Notes under the pieces: generated by a model | The model's database searches: none | What the model saw: only the letters and a program-made list of their open reading frames with translations | What the model was told of the DNA's origin: nothing | Translations under genes and position numbers: made by a program | Source: Planctomycetota bacterium | GTDB lineage: Bacteria; Planctomycetota; UBA1135; GCA-002686595 | NCBI GenBank assembly: GCA_011053145.1 | Contig: DRLC01000063.1 | Span: 1-44,732, forward strand | Length of the DNA stretch: 44,732 bases | Reading direction: 5' to 3' | Shown: positions 7,241 through 16,974 of the stretch, in pieces | Layout of the letters: each line of letters starts with the position of its first letter | Numbering within the stretch: position 1 is the stretch's first letter

Positions 7241-8265
7241 GAGCCGTGGCGATGGAGCTCCGCCCCTTCGTAGGCGCGGACGATGCGCTCCACGAGCGGA
7301 TGGCGGACGATGTCGTCGGTATCGAACTCGACCACGGCGATGCCCGCCTGGCCGCGGAGCCTCCGGACCGCGTCGAGCAGCCCGCTCGTCTGCCCCCCGT
7401 CGAGGTCGGACTGCGTGGGATCGCCGGTGACGACCATGCAGGACCCTTCGCCGAGCCGCGTCAGAAACATCTTCATCTGGGACACGGTGGTGTTCTGGGC
7501 TTCGTCCAGGATCACGAAGGCATCGGACAGCGTGCGGCCGCGCATGTAGGCGAGGGGAGCCACCTCGATCACCCCGGCATCTTCGAGCTCACTCGTCTCC
7601 TCGAACCCGACCAGGTCGAACAGCGCGTCGTACACCGGTCGCATGTACGGGTTGAGCTTGGCCTGCAGGTCCCCCGGCAGGAATCCGAGATGCTCCCCCG
7701 CCTCGACGACCGGGCGGGTAATGATCAGCCTGCGGCACTCACCCGCGCGCAACCGGTCCACAGCCGCCGACACCGCAAGGAATGTCTTGCCCGTCCCGGC
7801 GACGCCGACGCCCAGGGTCAGGGTGTGCCGCGCGATCGCGTCGAGGTAGTGTCGCTGGTTCTCGGTGCGGGGAACGACGGGACGACGCCGCGGCCCGGTG
7901 TGCACGAGCGCCTTGACTCCCGCCCAGGGGTCACCCCCGCGGTTGGAGGAGGTTCCGGAACCGCGCGCTGCCCCATCCCCGCGCTCGCTCGCCCCACTCC
8001 CCGATGGCTTGGATGGTTCCCCGGCCAGGATCAGCTCCGCCTCCTGGGGTTCGATGGGCTTTCCCTTGCGGAGCTTCCCGAGCAGGTGCTCGACACGCTC
8101 CTTCGCGAGGGCGACTTCCTTCTCACCGCCGCGGATCCTGAGATTCCCGTTGCGCGTGTACAGTTCGATGCCGAGATCCCGCCTCAAGAACTTCGCGTTG
8201 CGGTCGTAGGGACCGAGCACATGGATGGCCTCCTCGTGGGAGCGCAGGGGAATCGTCACCTCCAT
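7237..8265 (-). CDS. phoH: PhoH family P-loop ATPase
   Basis: A 342-residue PhoH-like protein (PhoH/YbeZ group). The N-terminal third resembles the KH-like region of YbeZ/PhoL proteins (ELYTRNGNLRIRGGEKEVALA), followed by a low-complexity Ser/Gly linker and the ATPase core: Walker A GVGVAGTGKTFLAV, the RPVVEAGEHLGFLPGD block, AYMRGRTLSDAFVILDEAQNTT (Walker B) and VVTGDPTQSDL. YbeZ partners YbeY in rRNA metabolism, and the genes overlap by 4 bp. I chose ATG 8265 with AGGA ten bases upstream over a TTG at 8271. It sits 12 bp downstream of cdsA in a minus-strand operon. Confidence 0.93.
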   Translation of the reverse strand: MEVTIPLRSHEEAIHVLGPYDRNAKFLRRDLGIELYTRNGNLRIRGGEKEVALAKERVEHLLGKLRKGKPIEPQEAELILAGEPSKPSGSGASERGDGAARGSGTSSNRGGDPWAGVKALVHTGPRRRPVVPRTENQRHYLDAIARHTLTLGVGVAGTGKTFLAVSAAVDRLRAGECRRLIITRPVVEAGEHLGFLPGDLQAKLNPYMRPVYDALFDLVGFEETSELEDAGVIEVAPLAYMRGRTLSDAFVILDEAQNTTVSQMKMFLTRLGEGSCMVVTGDPTQSDLDGGQTSGLLDAVRRLRGQAGIAVVEFDTDDIVRHPLVERIVRAYEGAELHRHGS

Positions 8266-8277
8266 CGTCAAACCATC

Positions 8278-9114
8278 CTATCCGAAGAGCCAGGGCCAGA
8301 CGGCAAGCGCCGTGGGAAGGGAGAGCAGGAGACTGTCCACAACGTCCAGGACCCCCCCTGCGGGACCGAAGAGCGTCCCCGAATCCTTCACGCCACCGGT
8401 GCGCTTCACCTTGCTCTCGAGGAGGTCCCCGGCTTGGGAAGCGAGGTTGAGGACGAGGCCCGCGATTGCGCCCGTGACCCAACCGCTCGCTTCGCCGGGA
8501 AGGACGCCGAAGCCGCCGAGCAGCGCTCCGGTGAGGATCGCGGAGAGAAGGGAGGCCACGCACCCGGCGACCGTCTTCCCCGGAGAGAGATTCGGGAAGG
8601 GGCGCCGCTCGCCGATCGCACGCCCGACGAAGTAGCCGAAGATGTCGCCCACCTTCGAGAGCAGGATCAAGATGAGGAGCCCGCGGGTCCCCCACTGTGA
8701 CCCGAGCGCGACGAGACCGAACAGCGGGACGGCCACCCAGACCGCGAGAAGAGCGCTCCGCTTCCGCGCTTGCCCGGACACGACGAGCGCTGCGAGTCCG
8801 ACGAAAAGGGCCGCGAGCAGTAGCGCTGCCCACGGCGTCTCCAAAGCGGGGACGCCGCCGATTCCGGCGCGCCCCCACCAGACGAGTCCGGCGGTGAGGA
8901 CGACCGAGCCACGGAGCAGGGCCGTGAAACCAGGCCTCTGGAACCCTCCCATTGCCGCCACCTCACCGGCCCCGAGCCACGAGAGGACCAGCGCCACCCC
9001 CCAGGGCACGCCAGCGCGCCAGCGAACCGGGGAGGCCTCATAGCCGAAGAGGAGAAGCGCGACACCGACCACGAGGGTCGTGCCCATCAGGATCCGCTTG
9101 GTGACCGACCCCAT
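8278..9114 (-). CDS. cdsA: Phosphatidate cytidylyltransferase
   Basis: Makes CDP-diacylglycerol from phosphatidate and CTP at the inner membrane, the entry point to phospholipid synthesis. The 278-residue protein is very hydrophobic with about seven to eight membrane segments. The C-terminal signature is recognisable: SKVKRTGGVKDSGTLFGPAGGVLDVVDS (first part residues 234-246, second 247-261 in two runs). The usual PGHGG is GPAGG and LDRxDS is LDVVDS, so the conserved His and Arg are replaced; the KR and KDSG residues remain. The position directly after uppS, 10 bp away, is the classical uppS-cdsA arrangement and supports the call. Confidence 0.88.
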   Translation of the reverse strand: MGSVTKRILMGTTLVVGVALLLFGYEASPVRWRAGVPWGVALVLSWLGAGEVAAMGGFQRPGFTALLRGSVVLTAGLVWWGRAGIGGVPALETPWAALLLAALFVGLAALVVSGQARKRSALLAVWVAVPLFGLVALGSQWGTRGLLILILLSKVGDIFGYFVGRAIGERRPFPNLSPGKTVAGCVASLLSAILTGALLGGFGVLPGEASGWVTGAIAGLVLNLASQAGDLLESKVKRTGGVKDSGTLFGPAGGVLDVVDSLLLSLPTALAVWPWLFG

Positions 9115-9124
9115 GCCGGCGGCG

Positions 9125-11409
<2,285 letters not shown>

Positions 11410-11441
11410 CTAATCCAGGTGCGCGGGGCGGAGACGCGAGT

Positions 11442-13040
11442 TCAGCCCTCTTCCCCTCGCCCCGGCCTTCCAAAGCCCCCGCCACCGGGGGTCCGCACCT
11501 CGATCTCCGCCCCCTCCCCGAGGGCGAGCACGACCCCGTCCCCGAGCCGCTTCCAGCGTGCCCCCCGAAGCCGGTAGCGGAACCCGCCGGGCTGCCCGGC
11601 CCCCCCACCCCGGGCACCCCAGGGACCCCGCCGCATGCGCTCGGCGGTGAACGACACCTGGACGGGAGCGAGGAAACGCAGGCGCTTTCGGATGCCGTCG
11701 CCCCCGGGACTCTCCCCTGCCCCGCCGGATCCACGGCGCAGGGTCGACGCGAGCACACGGACGGGGTAGCTGAGTTCGAGTTCCTCGATCGGCGTGTTGC
11801 GCGTGTTCGTCATGTGCGTCTGGATGCCGTGCGCCCCGGGACGACCGCGGCCGGCGCCGGCGCCGCCTCCGATCGTCTCGTAATAGGCGAAGGTCCCGCC
11901 CGAGGCGTCCAGCCCGCCGAAGGTCAGGTTGCTCATCGTGCCCGCGCTCGCCGCCGGCGCATCGGGCACGAGCCCCTTCCCGAACGCGCCGAGCAGAACG
12001 TCCACCAGGCGCTGGCTCGTCTCGACGTTCCCGGCAGCCACTCCCGAGGGGTAGACGGCATCCACGAGGGTCCCCGGCTCGGTCAGGATCGTCACGGGCC
12101 GCAAGATTCCCGCGTTCGTGGGAGTGCCCGCGGGAAGGAAGAGGCGAAGCACGTAGAAGACCGCCGACACGGTCACGGCGCGCACGGTGTTGCGGGCGCT
12201 CCCAGGCCGCCGGTCGGTCCCGCGGAAATCGAACGTGATCGCCTCCCCGCGCTTCTCTAGGCGCAGGCGGATCTTCGGGCGGTCGCCCTTCGGCCCCTCC
12301 AGCTCGTCCTCGAACTGCCAGCATCCGTCCGGAAGCGAGCGCAGGAGCTCCCGGGTGAGCCGCTCGGTCCAATCGATGAGCTCTCGCGCGCGTCCGACGA
12401 GCTCGCCCTTGCCGTACTCCTCGGCCAGCGCGGTCAGCCTTCGAACACCGAGCTGGTTCGTCGACCACTGTGCGAGGAGGTCCCCCTCGCGTTCCCGCGT
12501 CGCGCGCATGTTCGCGAGCAGGAGCTCGACGAGCTCGCGCTCGATCCTCCCGCCCCGCGCGAGGTGCATCGGCGGGATGCGAACCCCCTCGCCGTGGATG
12601 TCCTTGGCCCCCGCCATCGATCCCGGCTCCGCCCCCCCGACGTCGGCGTGGTGCGCACGGTTCGCGCAGAAGAAGGTCGGCCGCCGGTCCCTTCCGAGGA
12701 ACACGGGTGAGACCAGGGTGAGGTCCGGCAGGTGGGTCCCCCCGGCATAGGGATCATTCAACAGGACCGCGTCCCCCGGCCCCATCTCCACGCGCTCGAT
12801 CGCGGCGGCGACGCTCATCGGGGTCGAACCGAGGTGCACGGGCAGATGTGAGGCCTGACCGATCATCCGCCCCTCACCGTCGAACAGAGCGCAGGAGTAA
12901 TCGCGTCGCTCGCGGATGTTCGGCGAGAAGGACGAGCGCTGGAGCGAAGCCCCCATCTCCTCGGCGACCCCCGCGAAGAGGTGCTGGAAGACGTCCAGAC
13001 GCAGCAGGTCGGCGCCCCTCGCGCGGTCGGCTCGGCTCAT
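11442..13040 (-). CDS. Hydantoinase B / 5-oxoprolinase beta-type subunit
   Basis: A 532-residue HyuB-family protein. Typical motifs are FSPNIRERRDYSCALFDGEGRMIGQA, HLPVHLGSTPMSV, GDAVLLNDPYAGGTHLPDLTLV, CANRAHHADVGGAEPGSM, EGVRIPPMHL, FDFRGTDRRPGSARNT, GNVETSQRLVDVLLGAFG and GGGGFGRPG at the end. Family members act with HyuA in ATP-dependent hydrolysis of hydantoins, 5-oxoproline or acetone-type substrates. No hyuA-like gene is on either side here, so the partner must be elsewhere or the protein works alone. It lies 38 bp downstream of the GspK-like gene's end region on the same strand (transcribed toward purA). The substrate cannot be assigned. Confidence 0.9.
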   Translation of the reverse strand: MSRADRARGADLLRLDVFQHLFAGVAEEMGASLQRSSFSPNIRERRDYSCALFDGEGRMIGQASHLPVHLGSTPMSVAAAIERVEMGPGDAVLLNDPYAGGTHLPDLTLVSPVFLGRDRRPTFFCANRAHHADVGGAEPGSMAGAKDIHGEGVRIPPMHLARGGRIERELVELLLANMRATREREGDLLAQWSTNQLGVRRLTALAEEYGKGELVGRARELIDWTERLTRELLRSLPDGCWQFEDELEGPKGDRPKIRLRLEKRGEAITFDFRGTDRRPGSARNTVRAVTVSAVFYVLRLFLPAGTPTNAGILRPVTILTEPGTLVDAVYPSGVAAGNVETSQRLVDVLLGAFGKGLVPDAPAASAGTMSNLTFGGLDASGGTFAYYETIGGGAGAGRGRPGAHGIQTHMTNTRNTPIEELELSYPVRVLASTLRRGSGGAGESPGGDGIRKRLRFLAPVQVSFTAERMRRGPWGARGGGAGQPGGFRYRLRGARWKRLGDGVVLALGEGAEIEVRTPGGGGFGRPGRGEEG

Positions 13041-13078
13041 CCAGAAGAGGATAGGCCTCGGACGCGACCCCGTCTCCC

Positions 13079-14521
13079 CTACAACCGCCCTTCGGGGTCG
13101 TCGAGGACCTCGTAGGGCACGTAGTCGACCACCTCCCAGCGCACGAGCGGGATGATCTCCACATCGCCCGATTCGCTCGCGCGGCGCCAGACGACCGAGC
13201 GCACGGTCCGCACGAGTCCTTGCCCCTCGGCCTCGTCCCGTTCGACCTCCTCGCGGGTGCGCTCGCCCCGCTCACGCTCTTCTCCGGTGGGTCGGCGAGT
13301 CGTTACGAAGATCGTGAAGACACTGCTCTGCACCTTCAGGAGATTCTGCAGCTCACCCTGGACGATCGGCTCGAGATGATCCCAACCGCGCACCTGGGAG
13401 AGGTCGTCGAAGGAAGAGAAGAACTTGCGGGCGATGATCTCCTCGCCGAACTCATCCCGAGGGACGTCTTCGGGATCCACGTCCTCCTGGTCTTCCTGGG
13501 GTTCGTTGCGGTAGCGAATCACCTCGTCCCAGAACCCGAAGGGAACGTCGCGGTCATCCACGAGCGCGCGCAGGACCGCGCCCGGCGCGGTGTTCACGTT
13601 GATGCGACCATCCGGCCGGTCGGGCTCGCTCCCTTGGTTCTGACCCGCTTGACCGCCTGCGGCGGCGCCCGGCGCGTTGGCCGGATCGTCGGGTGTGGGC
13701 GCGCCCTGGTTCTGGCCCTCCCCGTCGGAAGCGATCTCCCCGGCCGTGGTCAGGCAACTGTAGACGGTCAGGAACGAGCCGAGGGAGTGAACGATGCGAT
13801 CGTCCTCATCCCGCACGTCCGCGAAGAGAGTGGAGGGAAAGAGCGCCGGATCGATCGCGTGGAACTCCCGCAGGGTCAGGGGCAGGCCGATGTCCTCGTT
13901 GTCGGGATCGTCCGAGACCAGGGACGGGCGCGGGAGGATCTGGTCGCGACGACGATTCATGTATTCGAGGATGACCGTGGCCATCTGACGCGCCGTGCTG
14001 TGGTCCAGTTCGAGCCGGGTCCCCGCCCGCGCGAACTCGAGCACGCGGACGAACCGCTCGAAGGCTGCTTGGGCCTGTTCCTCGTCCTCGGTCAGGATCG
14101 AGAGGATGTTGAACTTCGAGTCCTCGTCCTGGACGAGCACGCGCACCTGCAGCCCGTTCATCTCGGTGCGCTGCGGGTGCGCCCAATCGTCCTCATGGGA
14201 GTCCGTGGGACCTCCCTCCCCCTCGCTCGCACCGGCGAACGGGTTCCCACCACCTCCGGCGCCGCCCTCGAGCCCACCGCTCCCGCCGCCTCCGGCCCCA
14301 TCCGAAGCCAGGTCGTCGTAGACCTGCAGGAGCACGGACTCGATCGTCTGGTCCATCGTCAGGAGCGCCTCCTCGTTCCGGGAGATGCGCGCGTCCGTCT
14401 TCGTCGAGTAGGAAATCTGGGCGACGATCAGGATCAGGACGATCAGGACCAGGAAGGACAGCATCAGGGCGGCGCCTCGCCTGGCGGCGGGGGCCGTTCC
14501 GGGTCGGCCGAGGATCCTCAT
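13079..14521 (-). CDS. Type II secretion GspK-like minor pseudopilin
   Basis: A 480-residue protein with an N-terminal RRGAALMLSFLVLIVLILIV segment that matches the short leader plus hydrophobic helix of a pseudopilin, though Glu at +5 is not obvious. Residues 75-105 form a Gly/Ser-rich insert. The body contains the GspK features SKFNILSIL, the RINVNTAPGAVLRALVDD helix-hairpin segment and FSSFDDLSQVRGWDHLEPI, then a VFTIFVTTRR strand. GspK caps the pseudopilus tip in type II secretion. It follows the secretin gene by about 110 bp on the same strand. It is longer than the usual 320-350 residues because of low-complexity acidic insertions. No other gsp genes are nearby. Confidence 0.75.
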   Translation of the reverse strand: MRILGRPGTAPAARRGAALMLSFLVLIVLILIVAQISYSTKTDARISRNEEALLTMDQTIESVLLQVYDDLASDGAGGGGSGGLEGGAGGGGNPFAGASEGEGGPTDSHEDDWAHPQRTEMNGLQVRVLVQDEDSKFNILSILTEDEEQAQAAFERFVRVLEFARAGTRLELDHSTARQMATVILEYMNRRRDQILPRPSLVSDDPDNEDIGLPLTLREFHAIDPALFPSTLFADVRDEDDRIVHSLGSFLTVYSCLTTAGEIASDGEGQNQGAPTPDDPANAPGAAAGGQAGQNQGSEPDRPDGRINVNTAPGAVLRALVDDRDVPFGFWDEVIRYRNEPQEDQEDVDPEDVPRDEFGEEIIARKFFSSFDDLSQVRGWDHLEPIVQGELQNLLKVQSSVFTIFVTTRRPTGEERERGERTREEVERDEAEGQGLVRTVRSVVWRRASESGDVEIIPLVRWEVVDYVPYEVLDDPEGRL

Positions 14522-14633
14522 GACGGGTCGCCTACGAGCGAGCCCCGCCGTTCTTCCCCGGGACCCGCGAGGGAAGGGGTAGCCCCCGGATCGTGCGGGG
14601 GGGCGACCGGCGCGATCGGCTCACCCGTGGGTC

Positions 14634-16067
14634 TCACAGCTCGCTGTCGAAGTCCGAGCGCTGGATGATCCGTGGACTGATCGCGAAGATCACGTGCTGG
14701 CGCTCCTTGACCCGCAGGGTCGAGGTGAAGAGCCACCCCAGGATCGGGATCTCACCGAGGATCGGAACCTTGCTCGTGATCTCCTGCTCCTTCTCCTGGG
14801 TCATCCCCCCGATCACGAGGGTCTGTCCCGGCTTGAGGTGCACGACGGTCTTCGCCGTGCGGTAGGCGATGATCGGGATCTCGATCGGCGTCGCGGAACC
14901 CTGGGCCTGGAGGACGGCCTGGGTGCCGACCGCCTGGGAGCCCACGAGCTTCACATCGAGTGCGAGGGTCTTCGACCCGACTCGCCGCGGCGAGATCCAA
15001 AGCTGCGTGCCGATCTTCTTGTAGGTCGTCGAGGTCGTGAAGAAGCCCTTCGCGTCCAGGGTCTTGAACTCGATGAACGGGATGTCGCGCGAGGCGTCGA
15101 CCATCGCGACCCCGCCGGAACGCACGACGGTCTTCGGCCGCGTCTCGATCGATACGTTCTGCCAGCCCTTGATCGCCTCGAGGATCGCGCTGAAGTTGAC
15201 CTGGTCCTGGAGGGTCCCGAGCGTCAGCAAGGCGTCGGTGCTGCTGCCCAGGTTCGGCAGCGAAAAGTCGAGCGAGTTCACGAAGTTCCCGTCCCCGAAG
15301 ATCAGGCTTCCGCTCGATCCGTAGTCGAAGGATTCGGTCTCGACGATCTCGATGATCTTGGCCTCGAGTTCGATCTGTGGAACCCCTCCGCCGGCGAAGA
15401 GGTCGAGGAAGTCCTCGAACTGTTCCAGGATGTCCGGCACCGCGGTGACGATCATCACATCGTTGAGCGCGGTCGTCTTGGAGACGGGTCCCTGGGCATC
15501 GAAGGCACCGAAGTTCGTGTAGTACTCGTCATCGAACCCGCCGAGGATCTCGTACTCGAGGACGTTCGGATCCTGGGCCGGGCTCGCGACCGTGCCCTCC
15601 ACGGGGGCGCGCTTTTGGAACGGGAAGGGCTTCAGCGCCTTCATCAGCGCCACGACCTTGTCGGGCCGGCCCGGCGGCAATGTGAACGGCTTGGTGACGA
15701 ACGTGAAGCCGTCCCTCTCGCGGACGATGATGCGCTCTCCGAAACGAAGATAGGGGCTCTCCTCGATCTCGGGCACGGGCTCTTCCGCCGCTTGGGCGGC
15801 TTCGAGCATCGCGGCCGCGAGCTGGGGGTCGATCTCCTCGGGCGACTCCTCGAGGCCGGCTCCCTCCCCGGGCTCGGCGTCGAGGACCTCTGCGGTCCCG
15901 GTGACCGGTGTCCCTCCCGACGCTTCGAGGAGCTCTCCAAACTCCTCCATGCTGCCCTGGGTCCCCTCGCTCCGGGGCGCGAGGCACGATCCGCTGGCGA
16001 GCGCGCACCAAAGCCCCCCCAGGGCGAGCGGGATTCGGAAGGCTCTCTGCGTGCGGGTACGACTCAT
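14634..16067 (-). CDS. Secretin (GspD/PilQ-type outer-membrane channel)
   Basis: A 477-residue secretin-like protein. The N-terminus is a signal peptide (RIPLALGGLWCALASGSC) followed by an acidic, disordered region. The C-terminal half has NVSIETRPKTVVRSGGVAMVD, VHLKPGQTLVIGGM, TQEKEQEITSKVPILGEIP, ILGWLFTSTLRVKERQHVIF and AISPRIIQ, the typical secretin beta-barrel signature. It would form the outer-membrane pore of a type II secretion or type IV pilus-like system. It is shorter than classical GspD (about 650) and appears to have fewer N-domains. The start at 16067 is where the signal peptide begins. The GspK-like gene downstream supports a type II system rather than a pilus. Confidence 0.85.
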   Translation of the reverse strand: MSRTRTQRAFRIPLALGGLWCALASGSCLAPRSEGTQGSMEEFGELLEASGGTPVTGTAEVLDAEPGEGAGLEESPEEIDPQLAAAMLEAAQAAEEPVPEIEESPYLRFGERIIVRERDGFTFVTKPFTLPPGRPDKVVALMKALKPFPFQKRAPVEGTVASPAQDPNVLEYEILGGFDDEYYTNFGAFDAQGPVSKTTALNDVMIVTAVPDILEQFEDFLDLFAGGGVPQIELEAKIIEIVETESFDYGSSGSLIFGDGNFVNSLDFSLPNLGSSTDALLTLGTLQDQVNFSAILEAIKGWQNVSIETRPKTVVRSGGVAMVDASRDIPFIEFKTLDAKGFFTTSTTYKKIGTQLWISPRRVGSKTLALDVKLVGSQAVGTQAVLQAQGSATPIEIPIIAYRTAKTVVHLKPGQTLVIGGMTQEKEQEITSKVPILGEIPILGWLFTSTLRVKERQHVIFAISPRIIQRSDFDSEL

Positions 16068-16200
16068 CCTGGAGGCTGGGCGGAGTCCCCTTCCTACAGA
16101 AACTGCACCGCCAGCGCGAGGAATTGGGGACCGGATCGAGGGATGGGATCCCTCTCCGCGGGGGTGAACCATGCGACGGCGCGCGCGCCGGTTCGCGGAT

Positions 16201-16641
16201 TCAGCCCTCGATCAGATCGAGGACCCGGTCGGTCAGGTCCGGAACGGCCCGCCCGTCGCTGCTCGTGATCGCCTTCCAGACCGAGCAGTAGCCGCCGGAA
16301 CGACGGACGGCATCGCACTTCTTCGTGACGAGGATCCTGGCGCCCTTGCGGAGCGCCTTGCCCTCGGGCGAATTCGGGTCGAGGTCACGCCGACGGATTT
16401 CACGCATCTGGGGCGTGGCCTCCATCAGGGCGTCGTAATCGACCCGCGCGGGGCGCGAAACCTTCGAGAGGTCGCAGATGCCCGCGATGTTGTCTTCCTC
16501 GTTCGCGATCCAGCGCTGGCCGGGATCCGCAAGGCCGATCGTGATCGCCGCGCTCGAAGCCGCCACATCGGCGGACTGGGCGTGAACGAACCCCCCGGTG
16601 CTCGCGCAAAACATCGCAAGAAGCACACTCTTCATCTTCAT
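16201..16641 (-). CDS. Small secreted protein of unknown function
   Basis: A 146-residue protein with a clear signal peptide, MKMKSVLLAMFCASTGGFVHA, cleaved before QSADVAA. The mature part has three cysteines (ICDLSKV, KKCDAV, GYCSVW) and a Lys/Arg-rich middle (MREIRRRDLDPNSPEGKALR), and ends DLTDRVLDLIEG. I recognise no domain. The start at 16641 is set by the signal peptide; the open frame continues upstream without sense. It is 133 bp upstream of the secretin gene on the same strand and may be a periplasmic partner or cargo, but there is no direct evidence. Confidence 0.7.
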   Translation of the reverse strand: MKMKSVLLAMFCASTGGFVHAQSADVAASSAAITIGLADPGQRWIANEEDNIAGICDLSKVSRPARVDYDALMEATPQMREIRRRDLDPNSPEGKALRKGARILVTKKCDAVRRSGGYCSVWKAITSSDGRAVPDLTDRVLDLIEG

Positions 16642-16813
16642 GATTCGAAACTCGATGGCCCGGACTCGTCGACTCCGTCTCCCGGAAGGGGACGCACAAG
16701 GCTCGGACACGATGGAAAAAAGGTCGCTGGGATGGGGATCCGCTGGTCGGGTCCGCTCCGGACAGACGGCAGGGAGCCGGAACTCCTCCAACTATCGGCT
16801 CGGACCACGCTCC

Positions 16814-16827
16814 TAGGGTAAGCCCTA
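16814..16827. promoter_or_regulatory. Inverted repeat TAGGG-TAAG-CCCTA, possible operator
   Basis: A 5-bp perfect inverted repeat with a 4-bp spacer, AT-richer than its surroundings, about 175 bp upstream of the small secreted protein gene. The next bases include TATAC and an A7 run flanked by CGCG (16850s). The 333 bp between this gene and pnp otherwise hold only the pnp terminator. The regulator is unknown. Confidence 0.25.
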
Positions 16828-16894
16828 TACCGATCTTGCCGCGAAAAAAACGCGTATCAGTTCCGAAAGCGGGCGGGGGCCAGGCGGATACACA

Positions 16895-16930
16895 CAGGGG
16901 CCCGGTCCGCCACAGCGAACCGGGCCCCTG
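16895..16930 (-). terminator. Hairpin downstream of pnp
   Basis: Perfect 12-bp stem CAGGGGCCCGGT/ACCGGGCCCCTG with a 12-nt loop, starting 44 bp after the pnp stop. There is no T-tract on the minus strand (TGTGTGT follows), so termination may be Rho-dependent, or the stem may protect the 3' end. Confidence 0.5.
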
Positions 16931-16974
16931 CCGGACCAGGGAATACCCTCAGCAGGCTCCCATCGGCGTGAGAC

